A DNA stretch of 64,000 bases, from positions 16,258-80,257 of the forward strand of contig JAVHOA010000081.1 in assembly GCA_036169815.1 (NCBI GenBank), written 5' to 3'. Below the pieces are notes generated by a model. The model did not search any database. It was not told where the DNA came from and saw nothing but the letters and a program-made list of their open reading frames with translations. Shown in pieces: positions 25,024-34,804 of the stretch. Source of the DNA: Hydrocurvibacter sp036169815. GTDB lineage: Bacteria; Campylobacterota; Campylobacteria; Campylobacterales; Sulfurimonadaceae. The position numbers and the translations under genes were made by a program. The first letter of the stretch is position 1; the number at the start of each line of letters is the position of its first letter.

Positions 25024-27888
25024 TTGAATAGAACTATTAAATTATTTTATGTCGCTGTATTTATCTTCATACTTGTGGCACTCCTTCGCGTTGCCAATAC
25101 TTATGTGGATGAGCTGGTTCAATCCAAACAGAGTGAGTACTTTCAAACGAATGCCACAGAACTCACTACAAAAATAAAAGAGCTAACACATGCCAAACAA
25201 GCACGAGAGTTAGCTATTTTGCAAGAACTTATCTCAGATCAAAAAATAGCCAAATTTGTTAAAACTAAAAACTTTACTCCAAGCACACAAGATTATATTT
25301 TTAAAAAGTTGCAGGCTTATCCTGAAGAGAAAAATTCATGGATACAGTTCATAGATAACAAAGGCATCAGTCTTTGGAGAAGTTGGGATTTGCAGAGCGG
25401 CGATGACCTTTCACATTTGCGCAGCGATGTCGCAGCGATGCTGCGAACTCCAGGGATTAGTAGCAGTATTAGTGTTGGAAAATATGATATGAGTTTTAAA
25501 ACCATGATTCCAATCTACGATGATAGAAAAATCTTTATTGGTTCTATTGAGTTGATTTCAAATTTTGATTCTATTGCACAAGAACTTGAAAATATGGGGT
25601 ACAAGCCATTGGTTTTAGTGGATAAAGCCTATAAAAAACAGCTGCTTCACTCTGTGAGTAAAAAGTTTGTAGGAGAATACTATCTCTCCAATAAAAATGC
25701 CGATGCCGCGCTGGTATCTTTAGTGCAAAGCAAAGGTGTTACATACTTTATTTCCCCGTATTCGAACTATGTGATGGATGTAAATATGGCTATGTTTAAC
25801 TATGCCATCTTTGATCAAAAGGATGTTTTTCTTGGAAATATACTGCTTGCAAAGGATATTTCTGCTTTGAAAAGTGCTTGGGGAAAAGAGATTAAACAGA
25901 AAACGATTTTATTTTTAGTGATTTTTATCCTGCTTTTTAGTTATATTTTTTATCTGTTTATTAAAAATTCAAGCTCAAATTTTAAGCTCACTACTACTTT
26001 TATTGCCTCTGTATTGCTTTTTGCAGTTTCTTATATGTTCTATTTTTTTGGGGTGCATTTTTATTATAAAGAGCGGGAAAACTCTTTTTTAAGTGCGTAC
26101 CGATCTTCCATTAAAATAGATTTTGAGAATATTTCTAACAAATCCACAAGTGTCGCGGATATTATTTATAAGCTTGAGCTTGAAAATCCAGTCATCTTTG
26201 AACTTCTTAAAAAAGCACAAGATCCAAGTCAAAAGGATGCCGCACGTCAAGAGTTATATGAACAATTACGTCCAAAATATGAAGAGTTTAAGAAGTTTGG
26301 TGTAAGAGAACTCCAATTTCATCTTTCAAATAATGAAAGTTTTTTGAGGATGCACAAGCCTGAAATCTACGGTGATAATTTAACCAATATCCGTGAGAGT
26401 GTGAAGTGGGTTAATGAACATCATCAAAGAGTAGATGGTTTTGAAGAGGGAAGAGTCTATAGTGGATTTCGCCATATTTTTCCGCTTTTTTATCAGTATG
26501 ACCCTGATAATAAGTTTTATATGGGAAGTGTTGAAATCTCTTTCGGCTCTTTTAATTTTATGCAAGATCTCATTTATGCCAACAAGTGCAAGGGAAGTTT
26601 TCTCATCAAATCGGATGAACTCAATTCTAAACTTTTTGAGAGTCAAAGAGCCAATTATACAGATTCTCTTTATGAAGGCTGGTCCTTTGACAAAGCAGTC
26701 ACAGACAAACTGAACAATCTCTCCATTGATGCAGATCTTTCCCTCATAGATTTAAAAGATTATAATTTTATTAAGCAGATGATAGAAAAAGGGGAAATTT
26801 TTTGCATCAATGACAAAGATGAACAGTATCTTTTTACTTTTATTCCATTGCAAAATCCTGTTTCTAAAAAGATTGTTGCTGTTTTGATACTACAAAAAGA
26901 AAAAACGATGCTGTTAAGTATGCAAAACAGTGAAGAGATGGCGTATTTTGTAGGGTCTATTTTCCTTTTACTGATATTTTTGTACATGTATAAAGAGATT
27001 AGTATCAAAACAGAGTATAAAATTCTGCTTCGAAAAACACAGCGGATTTTGGATGCGCAGGATTCTATTGTGGTGATTGTGGGCAAAGATGGTCTTTTAG
27101 AGGTCAATAAAAAGTTTCTTGATTTCTTTGGGTTTACTTCACTTGAGGCGTTTCGACTTTATTACAGATGTATTTCCGATAAATTTTTAAATGATGGCAA
27201 ATCATTTTATATCCAAAATGTTGAAAATAAAAGAGAGTGGATTGAGGAGCTTTTCCGCATGGATAATGCAAGCAAAATTGTTTCTATGATGGATAAAGAC
27301 AGCGGGGTTTACTACTTTGCTATCAAAGTGAACAGGCTAGATGAGAACTATCTGCTTGAACTCTCGGATATCAGCGACACAGTAAGAGAGAAGTTCCGTT
27401 ATATCAATAAAGCCTACACAGATGCGCTAACAGGGGCATATAATAGGGAGTATTTCAATGCCAATATTGACAAAATCATTCACGCACAGCGCCATGGTTC
27501 TCATCTTGGGATTATTTTTTGTGATATAGATTTCTTTAAAAAAGTCAATGATACCTATGGACATGATGTCGGAGATGGCGTTTTGCAAAGGTGTGTTCAG
27601 ATTTTTGAAAAAAATACACGCGCAGATGATCTTGTCATCCGTTGGGGTGGTGAGGAGTTTATTATCCTCTTGTATGTGGATTCGATGGATGTTTTGATAA
27701 AAATTGCCAATACGCTTAGAAAAGCGGTTGAAGCGGAAACTTTTTTAAGCGTCGGAACGCTTACATGTAGCTTTGGACTGAGCAGTTACGCATGGGGCGA
27801 GGATATTTTAAAAGCAGTAAAACGTGCCGATGAAGCACTCTATGAAGCTAAAGAGAGTGGTAGAAATAGAGTGAAATTTAAATTTTAA
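25024..27888 (+). CDS. Membrane-bound sensor diguanylate cyclase with PAS domain
   Basis: 954 residues. TM helix 1 at about 7-24, a periplasmic sensor (about 30-290), two TM helices near 297-345, a second extracytoplasmic sensor (about 350-630) and a further TM near 640-660, followed by a PAS domain (AQDSIVVIVGKDGLLEVNKKF) and a GGDEF domain (DALTGAYNREYF...WGGEEF). The I-site RADD is intact, so the enzyme should be feedback-inhibited by c-di-GMP. Start is TTG at 25024 after TTTAGGAG; no ATG lies nearby in frame. It appears co-transcribed with manB 12 bases downstream. Confidence 0.9.
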   Translation: MNRTIKLFYVAVFIFILVALLRVANTYVDELVQSKQSEYFQTNATELTTKIKELTHAKQARELAILQELISDQKIAKFVKTKNFTPSTQDYIFKKLQAYPEEKNSWIQFIDNKGISLWRSWDLQSGDDLSHLRSDVAAMLRTPGISSSISVGKYDMSFKTMIPIYDDRKIFIGSIELISNFDSIAQELENMGYKPLVLVDKAYKKQLLHSVSKKFVGEYYLSNKNADAALVSLVQSKGVTYFISPYSNYVMDVNMAMFNYAIFDQKDVFLGNILLAKDISALKSAWGKEIKQKTILFLVIFILLFSYIFYLFIKNSSSNFKLTTTFIASVLLFAVSYMFYFFGVHFYYKERENSFLSAYRSSIKIDFENISNKSTSVADIIYKLELENPVIFELLKKAQDPSQKDAARQELYEQLRPKYEEFKKFGVRELQFHLSNNESFLRMHKPEIYGDNLTNIRESVKWVNEHHQRVDGFEEGRVYSGFRHIFPLFYQYDPDNKFYMGSVEISFGSFNFMQDLIYANKCKGSFLIKSDELNSKLFESQRANYTDSLYEGWSFDKAVTDKLNNLSIDADLSLIDLKDYNFIKQMIEKGEIFCINDKDEQYLFTFIPLQNPVSKKIVAVLILQKEKTMLLSMQNSEEMAYFVGSIFLLLIFLYMYKEISIKTEYKILLRKTQRILDAQDSIVVIVGKDGLLEVNKKFLDFFGFTSLEAFRLYYRCISDKFLNDGKSFYIQNVENKREWIEELFRMDNASKIVSMMDKDSGVYYFAIKVNRLDENYLLELSDISDTVREKFRYINKAYTDALTGAYNREYFNANIDKIIHAQRHGSHLGIIFCDIDFFKKVNDTYGHDVGDGVLQRCVQIFEKNTRADDLVIRWGGEEFIILLYVDSMDVLIKIANTLRKAVEAETFLSVGTLTCSFGLSSYAWGEDILKAVKRADEALYEAKESGRNRVKFKF

Positions 27889-27900
27889 AAGGAGAGTGTT

Positions 27901-29259
27901 TTGAGTATATATAGAGAGTATGATATCCGTGGGATTTTTGAAAAAGAGCTCAATGAGGCGAGTGTTGTGAGGATTGGTTATGGGCTTGCAAGTCGCATAG
28001 ATGGTGAAGTTGTAGCGGTTGGGTATGATGCAAGAAGTCATTCGCCAATTCTTTTTGAATATCTCGTGCGCGGGCTCAATGCGGGTGGGAAAAAAGTGCT
28101 TGATATGGGCATGGTGCCAACACCTGTGAACTATTTTGTAAACTATCAAGATTGGGATGGCATCACTCCAAGCGCTTCGGTGATGATTACAGGTTCGCAC
28201 AATCCAAGCGAGTATAACGGCTTTAAAATCACCATCAACCAAGCCCCATTTTTTGGTGAAGATATCTATGCGCTCGGCCGCGAAATCGCGACAATGGCGA
28301 TGCCACAAACGGTGGAGCCAAACGTCATCAAAATAGATGCAGTTGGGCGCTATATCGATTTTATGCTGCGTGAGTTTGCCCACTTGCATGGCATGCCTGA
28401 GCGCATAGTGTATGATTGTGGCAACGGGGTTGCTGGGATTGTGACTGAGAAGATATTTGCAGGTTTGGGCTTACATGTAAAGGGAATTTACACCAATCCA
28501 GATGGCACTTTTCCAAATCACCATCCAGATCCATCGGTAGAACACAATCTTGAAGATATTAAAAAACTTTTAGAAAAAGAGGGCGATATCGCTTTTGCTT
28601 ATGATGGAGACGCGGATCGTATCGCAGTTTTGACGCATAAAAACAATATCAAAGGCGATATGATGGCACTTTTGTATGCTATGAAGATAAAAAATCCAAC
28701 TGTTGTTGGCGAGGTAAAATGCTCGCAAGTGATGTATGATGAGCTTGAGCGTCGCGGTGCAAAAGCAGTGATGTACAAAACAGGACATTCCAACCTCAAA
28801 GTCAAGATGAAAGAGATTGGTGCAGACCTTGCATGTGAAGTGAGTGGTCACGTGTTTTTTAAAAACCGTTATTTTGGATATGACGATGCAATCTATGCAA
28901 CCCTTCGTATGCTTGAGCTTGTGCATGATGGCATCGATTTAGATGCAGAGCTTGCAAAGCTTCCAAAGGTTTTTTCAACCGAAGAGATTAAAGTAGAAAC
29001 ATCAGAGCAAGAGAAGTTTCTCATTATCGACGCACTCAAAACTTTGTTGCAAAATCCGCCAGCAGATTTTCCACATATTAAAAATATCATTGATGTCGAT
29101 GGTGTTCGTGTCATCTTCGATACGGGTTGGGGACTTGTGCGAGCAAGCAACACAACTCCAGTTTTAGTCACACGTTTTGAGTCCACATGTAAGGAAGATG
29201 CGCTTCTTTATGAATCAGCACTCAATGGCTTGATTGCAAAAGCACAGCAATCGCTATAA
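27901..29259 (+). CDS. manB: Phosphomannomutase/phosphoglucomutase
   Basis: Interconverts hexose 1- and 6-phosphates for surface polysaccharide precursors (GDP-mannose, UDP-glucose). The 452 residues show the substrate entry MSIYREYDIRGIF, the phosphoserine loop ITGSHNPSEYNGFK, the metal loop DGDADR, the sugar loop CEVSGHVFF and the phosphate-binding RASNTTP. TTG start at 27901 after AAAGGAG. galU in the window is the next enzyme in UDP-glucose synthesis. One TTACATGTAA encodes LHVK. Confidence 0.92.
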   Translation: MSIYREYDIRGIFEKELNEASVVRIGYGLASRIDGEVVAVGYDARSHSPILFEYLVRGLNAGGKKVLDMGMVPTPVNYFVNYQDWDGITPSASVMITGSHNPSEYNGFKITINQAPFFGEDIYALGREIATMAMPQTVEPNVIKIDAVGRYIDFMLREFAHLHGMPERIVYDCGNGVAGIVTEKIFAGLGLHVKGIYTNPDGTFPNHHPDPSVEHNLEDIKKLLEKEGDIAFAYDGDADRIAVLTHKNNIKGDMMALLYAMKIKNPTVVGEVKCSQVMYDELERRGAKAVMYKTGHSNLKVKMKEIGADLACEVSGHVFFKNRYFGYDDAIYATLRMLELVHDGIDLDAELAKLPKVFSTEEIKVETSEQEKFLIIDALKTLLQNPPADFPHIKNIIDVDGVRVIFDTGWGLVRASNTTPVLVTRFESTCKEDALLYESALNGLIAKAQQSL

Positions 29260-29267
29260 GGAGATCT

Positions 29268-30275
29268 ATGAAAACGCATACACTTTTAATGCCCCTTGAT
29301 ATGCACCTCCATCTTCGTGATGGGGTGATGCTAGAAGATGTTGCACCGCTAAGCGCATATAGTTTTAGCGGAGGTTTGATTATGCCAAATTTGGTACCGC
29401 CGGTTACGACAAAAGAGGAGCTGCTCGCCTATAAAGAGCGTATTTTAGCCGCAGTTCCAAATGATTTTTTTGAACCTTATATGAGCATTTTTTATCAAAA
29501 CTATGACAAAAAGTTTTTAGAAAGTGTCGCTGATGATCTGCTTGCAATCAAACTTTACCCAGCAGGGATTACAACAAATTCTGAGGGAGGAGTGGCATCT
29601 TTTGACATTGAAGCGATGCGTCCGACACTCCAAGCCATGAGTGATCTTGGTATTCCTTTGTGCGTCCATGGTGAAACAGATGGATTTGTGATGGATAGAG
29701 AGGCTGAGTTTATGAGTATTTATGAGCTTTTAGCCACTTCATTTCCCCAGCTGAAAATTGTGATGGAGCATATTACAACCAAAGCGGCGGTGGATATGCT
29801 TGATAAATATAAAAATCTCTATGCCACAATCACCATCCATCATCTTCTCCTTACCCTTGATGACGTAGTTGGCGGGATGATGAAACCACACCTCTTTTGT
29901 AAACCCATCGCAAAGCGTCCAGAGGATAAAGAAGCACTCTTACATGTAGCGCTTAGTGCGCATCCAAAAGTGATGTTTGGCTCCGATTCTGCGCCGCATC
30001 CACAGCATAAAAAAGAGTCTTGCGGGTGTGCGGCTGGGGTATTTACAGCGCCCATTGCCCTGCAACTTCTATGCGAAGTGTTTGATAGATATGATGCGCT
30101 TGAGAATCTGCAAAGTTTTGTTAGCGACAATGCGCAAAGTATCTATGGAATATGTCCAGAGTTTAAAGAGGTAGTGCTTGTACAAACCCCTTTTGCAGTA
30201 CCGCACAACTACGCACATGTCGTGCCAATGTATGCAGGAGAGAGCATCGCATGGTCTATTCAAAGTGTCGAGTAA
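29268..30275 (+). CDS. pyrC: Dihydroorotase
   Basis: Zinc amidohydrolase closing the ring of dihydroorotate in pyrimidine synthesis. The 335 residues begin with the metal-binding MPLDMHLHLRDG; later ligands are in CVHGE and MEHITT, and the catalytic Asp region is FGSDSAPHP. This is the class II (PyrC, about 340 aa) type. ATG after AAGGAG. Its last 11 bases overlap the predicted GTG of the response regulator. Confidence 0.95.
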   Translation: MKTHTLLMPLDMHLHLRDGVMLEDVAPLSAYSFSGGLIMPNLVPPVTTKEELLAYKERILAAVPNDFFEPYMSIFYQNYDKKFLESVADDLLAIKLYPAGITTNSEGGVASFDIEAMRPTLQAMSDLGIPLCVHGETDGFVMDREAEFMSIYELLATSFPQLKIVMEHITTKAAVDMLDKYKNLYATITIHHLLLTLDDVVGGMMKPHLFCKPIAKRPEDKEALLHVALSAHPKVMFGSDSAPHPQHKKESCGCAAGVFTAPIALQLLCEVFDRYDALENLQSFVSDNAQSIYGICPEFKEVVLVQTPFAVPHNYAHVVPMYAGESIAWSIQSVE

Positions 30276-30921
30276 GATTTTACTTTTAGAAGATGATACG
30301 CTTTTAGGAGAAACTCTTGTGGATCTGCTTGAAGAGGAAGCGTACAGCGTGCGCTACTGCACAAACGGCCAAGAAGTGCTTGAACTTACTTTTAAAGAGC
30401 GTTTTGATCTCTATCTTTTGGATATCAATGTTCCTTTTATCAGTGGAATCGAGCTGCTTGGAGCGCTTCGCAACGCCTCTGATAAAACGCCAGCGATATT
30501 TTTGACCTCTCATAAAGAAAAAGAGGTGATTCGCGCAGGGTTTATGAGTGGAGCGGATGACTATATCCAAAAACCTTTTGATACAAGTGAACTTCTTTTG
30601 CGCATTAAAGCGGTTTTAAAACGCACAAAAGGGGATGAAAATGAGTGCATTAGCGAGCTTTGCCATGATAAAAAAAGAAAGCGCATTTTTTACAAAAACG
30701 AAGAGCTTGATCTCTCTCAAAAAGAGTATTTACTCCTCTCTTTGTTTCTCAAAAATGCCAATCAGGTTGTGACAAAAGAGATGATTGTAGAGGAACTTTG
30801 GCAGAGCAATGAAGAGATTAGTGATGGCGCGATTCGTGTTTATATCAATCGACTTAAACATTTTTTAGAGGATGGAATGATTGAAAATATTCGTGCTGTA
30901 GGGTATCGGCTTGTTTTATAA
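30265..30921 (+). CDS. OmpR-family response regulator
   Basis: DNA-binding regulator of a two-component pair. From GTG at 30265 the protein has about 218 residues: receiver domain (KILLLEDDTLLGETL, phospho-Asp in LYLLDINVPF, conserved Lys in IQKPFD) and a C-terminal winged helix (LDLSQKEYLLLSLFL...IRAVGYRLVL). The start is chosen because it begins right at the receiver; an upstream extension would add residues not found in the family. It overlaps pyrC by 11 bases and the kinase gene by 11 bases. Confidence 0.88.
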   Translation: MSSKILLLEDDTLLGETLVDLLEEEAYSVRYCTNGQEVLELTFKERFDLYLLDINVPFISGIELLGALRNASDKTPAIFLTSHKEKEVIRAGFMSGADDYIQKPFDTSELLLRIKAVLKRTKGDENECISELCHDKKRKRIFYKNEELDLSQKEYLLLSLFLKNANQVVTKEMIVEELWQSNEEISDGAIRVYINRLKHFLEDGMIENIRAVGYRLVL

Positions 30922-31741
30922 TCTTAGACGAAATATTTTTTTATACTATTTTATTACAGTGGTACTTTTTGGTGTGAGTTTTTATATCATTAAAGATATT
31001 GTGCAATTTCAAGATATCTACTTGCTTGGTTTTCTTTTTTTTATGCTTGTGATTGTGGCTGGTGTTGTAATCTCTAAGTTTGCTATTGAACCGCTTGAAG
31101 AGTATGTCACCAATCTTGAAGAGCTCTCTCGTGATACTTTGCACGAACTTAACTTGCCCATAGCAACCATTGTGACCAATGTCGATATGATCGAAAAAAC
31201 AAGTGCAGATGAAAAAACAAAAAAACGCCTCTCTCGAATCAAAACAGCGTGTGAGATGCTCTCTCAGCGCTATAATGAACTCGATTATATGATCAAAAAA
31301 CAGACAAAAAAAGAGCTCTTACAACGATTTGATTTAAGAGAACTTCTTCTTGAGCGCATTGCATTTGTAAGCAATCTTTACAGTAGTGCAGAGTTTACCT
31401 CTGATTTGGAAAGTTTTGTTATAAATATGGATAAAATTGGACTTGCAAAAGTGATTGACAATCTTATCGATAATGGTGTGAAATACTCCAAGGAGAGCAA
31501 AAAAATTCACGTTTCTCTTTGTAATGGCGTGCTCGCACTCCAAGATAATGGCATCGGTATCGATGAGGTTGTGTTACTGAAAATTTTTGACAGATATTAT
31601 CAAAACGATGATTCTATGCCTGGATTTGGGATAGGGCTTTCGATGGTGAAAAGGTTTTGCGATACTAATCGCATTAAACTCAATATAGAGTCGAAAAAAG
31701 AGCAGGGCACAACGATATTTTTAGATTTTAAAGGTTGTTAA
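30911..31741 (+). CDS. Sensor histidine kinase
   Basis: 276 residues: two N-terminal TM helices (about 9-25 and 38-58) with almost no periplasmic loop between them, so the signal may be sensed in the membrane. The dimerisation helix carries the phospho-His in LHELNLPIATI, and the ATP domain has the N box LIDNGVKYS, G1 DNGIGID and G2 GFGIGLSMVKR. The start is TTG at 30911, overlapping the regulator. Target genes are not evident; the downstream exbB/exbD genes are candidates because they are in the same transcript. Confidence 0.88.
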   Translation: MFYNLRRNIFLYYFITVVLFGVSFYIIKDIVQFQDIYLLGFLFFMLVIVAGVVISKFAIEPLEEYVTNLEELSRDTLHELNLPIATIVTNVDMIEKTSADEKTKKRLSRIKTACEMLSQRYNELDYMIKKQTKKELLQRFDLRELLLERIAFVSNLYSSAEFTSDLESFVINMDKIGLAKVIDNLIDNGVKYSKESKKIHVSLCNGVLALQDNGIGIDEVVLLKIFDRYYQNDDSMPGFGIGLSMVKRFCDTNRIKLNIESKKEQGTTIFLDFKGC

Positions 31742-32190
31742 TGGAAAACGCAGATTTTATTGCTTACGCTGAAAATGCACTGGATTATGGGATTATGGGG
31801 ATTCTTTTGTTGATGAGTATCGTCACACTTTGGCTTTTTATTGAGCGATTGATGGTGTATAAATCTTTGCGACTTGAGGATTATGAAAGCAAGGATGCTC
31901 TTGAACTTGATTTGAGCGATAATCTCTCTACCATTAGTGCCATCGGAGCCAACGCGCCTTATGTTGGACTGCTTGGAACGGTTATTGGGATTATGCTGAC
32001 ATTTTACTCTTTGGGCGATATTGGAACTGTTGATGCCAAAAAGATTATGATGGGACTCGCTCTTGCACTCAAAGCTACAGCCCTTGGTCTTGTTGTGGCA
32101 ATTCCTGCCATCTCTTTTTACACGATTTTGCTCCGTAAAATGGAGCGAATTGTTGTGAAGTTTGATATCTTGCAAGAGGCAAAAAAGTAG
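31741..32190 (+). CDS. exbB: ExbB/TolQ-family proton channel
   Basis: MotA/TolQ/ExbB family channel subunit using the proton gradient to energise TonB or TolA. About 149 residues with TM helices near 17-36, 68-90 and 103-125; the signature GLLGTVIGIMLTFYSLG and the third helix LALALKATALGLVVAIPA are typical of the short ExbB group. ATG at 31741 overlaps the kinase stop (TAATG). exbD follows directly with no gap. Confidence 0.88.
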   Translation: MENADFIAYAENALDYGIMGILLLMSIVTLWLFIERLMVYKSLRLEDYESKDALELDLSDNLSTISAIGANAPYVGLLGTVIGIMLTFYSLGDIGTVDAKKIMMGLALALKATALGLVVAIPAISFYTILLRKMERIVVKFDILQEAKK

Positions 32191-32571
32191 ATGCGTCCTA
32201 GAAAAAAGTTTGATCAAATCAATGTGATTCCTTTTATTGATATTATGCTTGTGCTGCTTGTGATGGTCCTTACTACGGCAACTTTTGTAAAGCAGGGGAT
32301 TATTCCCGTTGATTTGCCAGAGGCTAAGGCAAGTGAAAAAAATGACCAGCAGCAAGAGATTGCTATTTATGTGAATGCACAAGGTGAAATTTTTTACGAT
32401 AAAGGCAAAGTAAGCCTCGAGGAGTTGGAGCAAAAACTCTCCAGCATCCCAGCATCCCAAACTGTAGTGCTTAAAAGTGACAAAGAGTCAAGATTTCAAG
32501 ATTTTGTGAGCGTGATGAATATCTTAAAACGCCTCAATCATGAACAGCTTTATATCATCACAAAAGAGTAA
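32191..32571 (+). CDS. exbD: ExbD/TolR-family protein
   Basis: 126 residues with an N-terminal TM helix (VIPFIDIMLVLLVMVLTTATF) holding the conserved proton-carrying Asp (PFIDIMLVLL) and a periplasmic domain ending in SVMNILKRLNHEQLYIITKE. Starts on the base after the exbB stop. No tonB or tolA follows; the operon closes with a terminator, so the partner must be encoded elsewhere. Confidence 0.9.
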   Translation: MRPRKKFDQINVIPFIDIMLVLLVMVLTTATFVKQGIIPVDLPEAKASEKNDQQQEIAIYVNAQGEIFYDKGKVSLEELEQKLSSIPASQTVVLKSDKESRFQDFVSVMNILKRLNHEQLYIITKE

Positions 32572-32572
32572 A

Positions 32573-32605
32573 ACGGCTTATTTTAAAGCCGTGTTTGTTT
32601 TTTAT
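32573..32605 (+). terminator. Intrinsic terminator after exbD
   Basis: ACGGCTT pairs with AAGCCGT around ATTTTA, followed by GTTTGTTTTTT. It starts immediately after the exbD stop. Confidence 0.85.
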
Positions 32606-32618
32606 TTGCTTTAGCCCT

Positions 32619-32628
32619 TTACATGTAA
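32619..32628. repeat. TTACATGTAA at the convergent exbD / small membrane gene junction
   Basis: Exact copy inside AGCCCTTTACATGTAAGGCT, which makes a longer hairpin with one unpaired base. It lies three bases from the 3' end of the minus-strand gene and may add a second, bidirectional stop signal. Confidence 0.85.
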
Positions 32629-32630
32629 GG

Positions 32631-32873
32631 CTAGTAAACATCTTTTTTCATAAGAATAACAGAAGATTTTTTCTCTTTGCTTGTATTGCTTTTACAAATA
32701 GTTGCAGTTTTTTTGAGTGTTGTGTTACTTTGGAAAACTTTTGTTTCCTCTTTTTTTATATCATTAAAAAGTGAAGAGGCTATAAAAAAGAGAATCATAA
32801 TAACAACAACACTAGCATAAAAAAGCAGATAGTTTTTAATCTGCCCCGATGCAAAAGGGTTGTCTATTTTCAT
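32631..32873 (-). CDS. Small single-TM membrane protein, unknown
   Basis: 80 residues, not recognised. One hydrophobic helix (about 15-34, YLLFYASVVVIMILFFIASSLF) follows a short polar N-terminus; the remainder is Lys/Thr/Ser-rich. Its ATG overlaps the galU stop by four bases (ATGA), so the two are co-expressed, but nothing ties it to sugar nucleotide metabolism beyond position. Confidence 0.6.
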   Translation of the reverse strand: MKIDNPFASGQIKNYLLFYASVVVIMILFFIASSLFNDIKKEETKVFQSNTTLKKTATICKSNTSKEKKSSVILMKKDVY

Positions 32874-33706
32874 GCTTCGTGGGTGTCTTTTTCTTTTTCA
32901 TAAAAGTAGTTCGTCGCTTCGACAAACCCCTCAACGCTTCCACAATCAAATCTTTTTCCTTCAAACTTGTAAGCGATGACTTTTCCCTCTTTTGCGAGGG
33001 TTAAGAGTGCATCGGTAATCTGAATCTCCCCACCTTTTCCTGGTTTCGTTTCTCGAATTGCCTCAAATATTTCAGGTGTGAGAATATAGCGTCCGATAAT
33101 AGCGAGATTTGTAGGGGCATCTTTTGGTTCTGGTTTTTCAACCATATTTGTGACACGTAAAACCCCATCTTCTATCACATCACCTGCGATAATTCCATAT
33201 TTGTTTGAGTTTTTTATCTCGATTTCTTCAACTGCGACGATGCAACATTGGTATTTTTTGTAGAGTTGGCTCATCTGAGAAAGCACGCCTTTTCCCTCTT
33301 GGTTATCACATAAATCATCTGCGAGAATGACGCAAAATGGCTCAGAGCCTATGAGCAGTTCTCCTGAGAGAATCGCATGGCCCAAACCTTTCATCTCGAT
33401 TTGTCGTGTGTAAGAAAAAGTACACTTGTCGATGACATAGCGGATTTGGTCGAGATAGTGCTCTTTTGATGTGCCTTGTATCTGGTGTTCGAGTTCATAA
33501 GAGATATCAAAATGATCCTCAATAGCGCGTTTTCCACGTCCTGTGACAACCGCCATAACATCACAGCCAGCTTCGATGGCTTCTTCTACTCCATACTGAA
33601 TAAGTGGTTTTGTAAGAATTGGCAACATCTCTTTTGGCATCGCTTTTGTTGCAGGTAAAAATCGTGTCCCATATCCAGCAGCCGGAAATAAACATCTTCT
33701 AATCAT
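32870..33706 (-). CDS. galU: UTP--glucose-1-phosphate uridylyltransferase
   Basis: Makes UDP-glucose from UTP and glucose-1-phosphate for LPS, glycans and nucleotide-sugar pathways. The 278 residues open with the nucleotide-binding motif FPAAGYGTRFLPATKAMPKE and contain FCVILADDL, VEKPEP and GGEIQITDAL, all typical of bacterial GalU. Divergent from corA. Confidence 0.95.
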   Translation of the reverse strand: MIRRCLFPAAGYGTRFLPATKAMPKEMLPILTKPLIQYGVEEAIEAGCDVMAVVTGRGKRAIEDHFDISYELEHQIQGTSKEHYLDQIRYVIDKCTFSYTRQIEMKGLGHAILSGELLIGSEPFCVILADDLCDNQEGKGVLSQMSQLYKKYQCCIVAVEEIEIKNSNKYGIIAGDVIEDGVLRVTNMVEKPEPKDAPTNLAIIGRYILTPEIFEAIRETKPGKGGEIQITDALLTLAKEGKVIAYKFEGKRFDCGSVEGFVEATNYFYEKEKDTHEA

Positions 33707-33806
33707 AAAATATCCTCAATTTTAATAAGTTTATAATTATACTTGATGCAGTTTAATCTAAGTTTTGAAGCGATAGTTTTGTTACCTTATTTGTGCATTG
33801 TGATGC

Positions 33807-33812
33807 TATAAT
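33807..33812 (+). promoter_or_regulatory. -10 box of corA
   Basis: TATAAT followed by CGCG, 32 bases before the corA ATG. The same TATAAT-CGCG context occurs before the Cache-domain gene at 42.4 kb. Confidence 0.55.
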
Positions 33813-33844
33813 CGCGTTTCAAGTTTTCATCAAAGGATTCTGTA

Positions 33845-34804
33845 ATGGTCAAATATTTTATAAAAAAATTTAACAGAATAGAAGTTTTACAAGATTTGAC
33901 GTTTTTAGAAGATAGTGAAAACACAAAAGAGTCTATTGTATGGATTGATATGTTGCAGCCAACATCCCAAGAGCGCAGTTATGTCGAAGAGATGTTTGAT
34001 ATAAAATTTCCGACCAAACAGGAGAGTGAGGAGATTGAGATATCCTCGCGCTACTGGGAAGAGAATGAAAAGATAGAAATCAATAGCTACTTTCTTGTCA
34101 GTAACACAGAACACCCTTACAATGAAACGGTCTCTTTCATTTTAAAAGACAAACTGCTTATTTCTATACGTTATAACAAACTTAGAAGCTTCAATGAGTT
34201 TATAAAACGGTTTACAAGCACACCAAAAGAGTTTAAAGATGGATATGAGATTTTTTGTCAGATTATCGATATTCGAATCGATGCAGATGCAGATACTATT
34301 GAAAATCTTGCCAAAGAGATTACTAAGGTGCGCCGTCATGTCTTTACAGATTACTCCAATGATGATGAAGAGATACTAGAAAAGATCTCTTTATTTGAAG
34401 ATTTAAATATGAAAATTAGAGAAAATCTTGTGGATAAGCAGCGGATTTTAACCTCGCTTTTAAAATCTAACAAATATGATGGCGGTTTAAAAAATGAGAT
34501 TATCATTATGCTTAAAGACTTAAAGTCACTGATAGAACACACCGATTTTAACTTTGAGCGACTTGATTATTTGCAAAATATCTTCCTTGGTATTTTGAGT
34601 ATTGAGCAAAATAAGGTTATTAAAATCTTTACAATTGTGAATGTTGTATTTCTCCCACCAACACTGATTGCGAGTATTTATGGGATGAACTTTAACTTTA
34701 TGCCTGAGTTGCATTGGCAATATGGCTACCTTGTTTCAGTCTTTTTGATGATACTCTCATCTGTTACACCAATCTATATTTTCAAGAAAAAAGGGTGGAT
34801 TTAG
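33845..34804 (+). CDS. corA: CorA-family magnesium/cobalt transporter
   Basis: Pentameric divalent-cation channel. The 319 residues consist of a cytoplasmic alpha/beta N-domain, a long helix (about 150-255) and two C-terminal TM helices around the signature YGMNFNFMPE (GMN selectivity motif). The basic tail FKKKGWI is usual. The final four bases overlap the convergent nuclease-like gene. Confidence 0.94.
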   Translation: MVKYFIKKFNRIEVLQDLTFLEDSENTKESIVWIDMLQPTSQERSYVEEMFDIKFPTKQESEEIEISSRYWEENEKIEINSYFLVSNTEHPYNETVSFILKDKLLISIRYNKLRSFNEFIKRFTSTPKEFKDGYEIFCQIIDIRIDADADTIENLAKEITKVRRHVFTDYSNDDEEILEKISLFEDLNMKIRENLVDKQRILTSLLKSNKYDGGLKNEIIIMLKDLKSLIEHTDFNFERLDYLQNIFLGILSIEQNKVIKIFTIVNVVFLPPTLIASIYGMNFNFMPELHWQYGYLVSVFLMILSSVTPIYIFKKKGWI

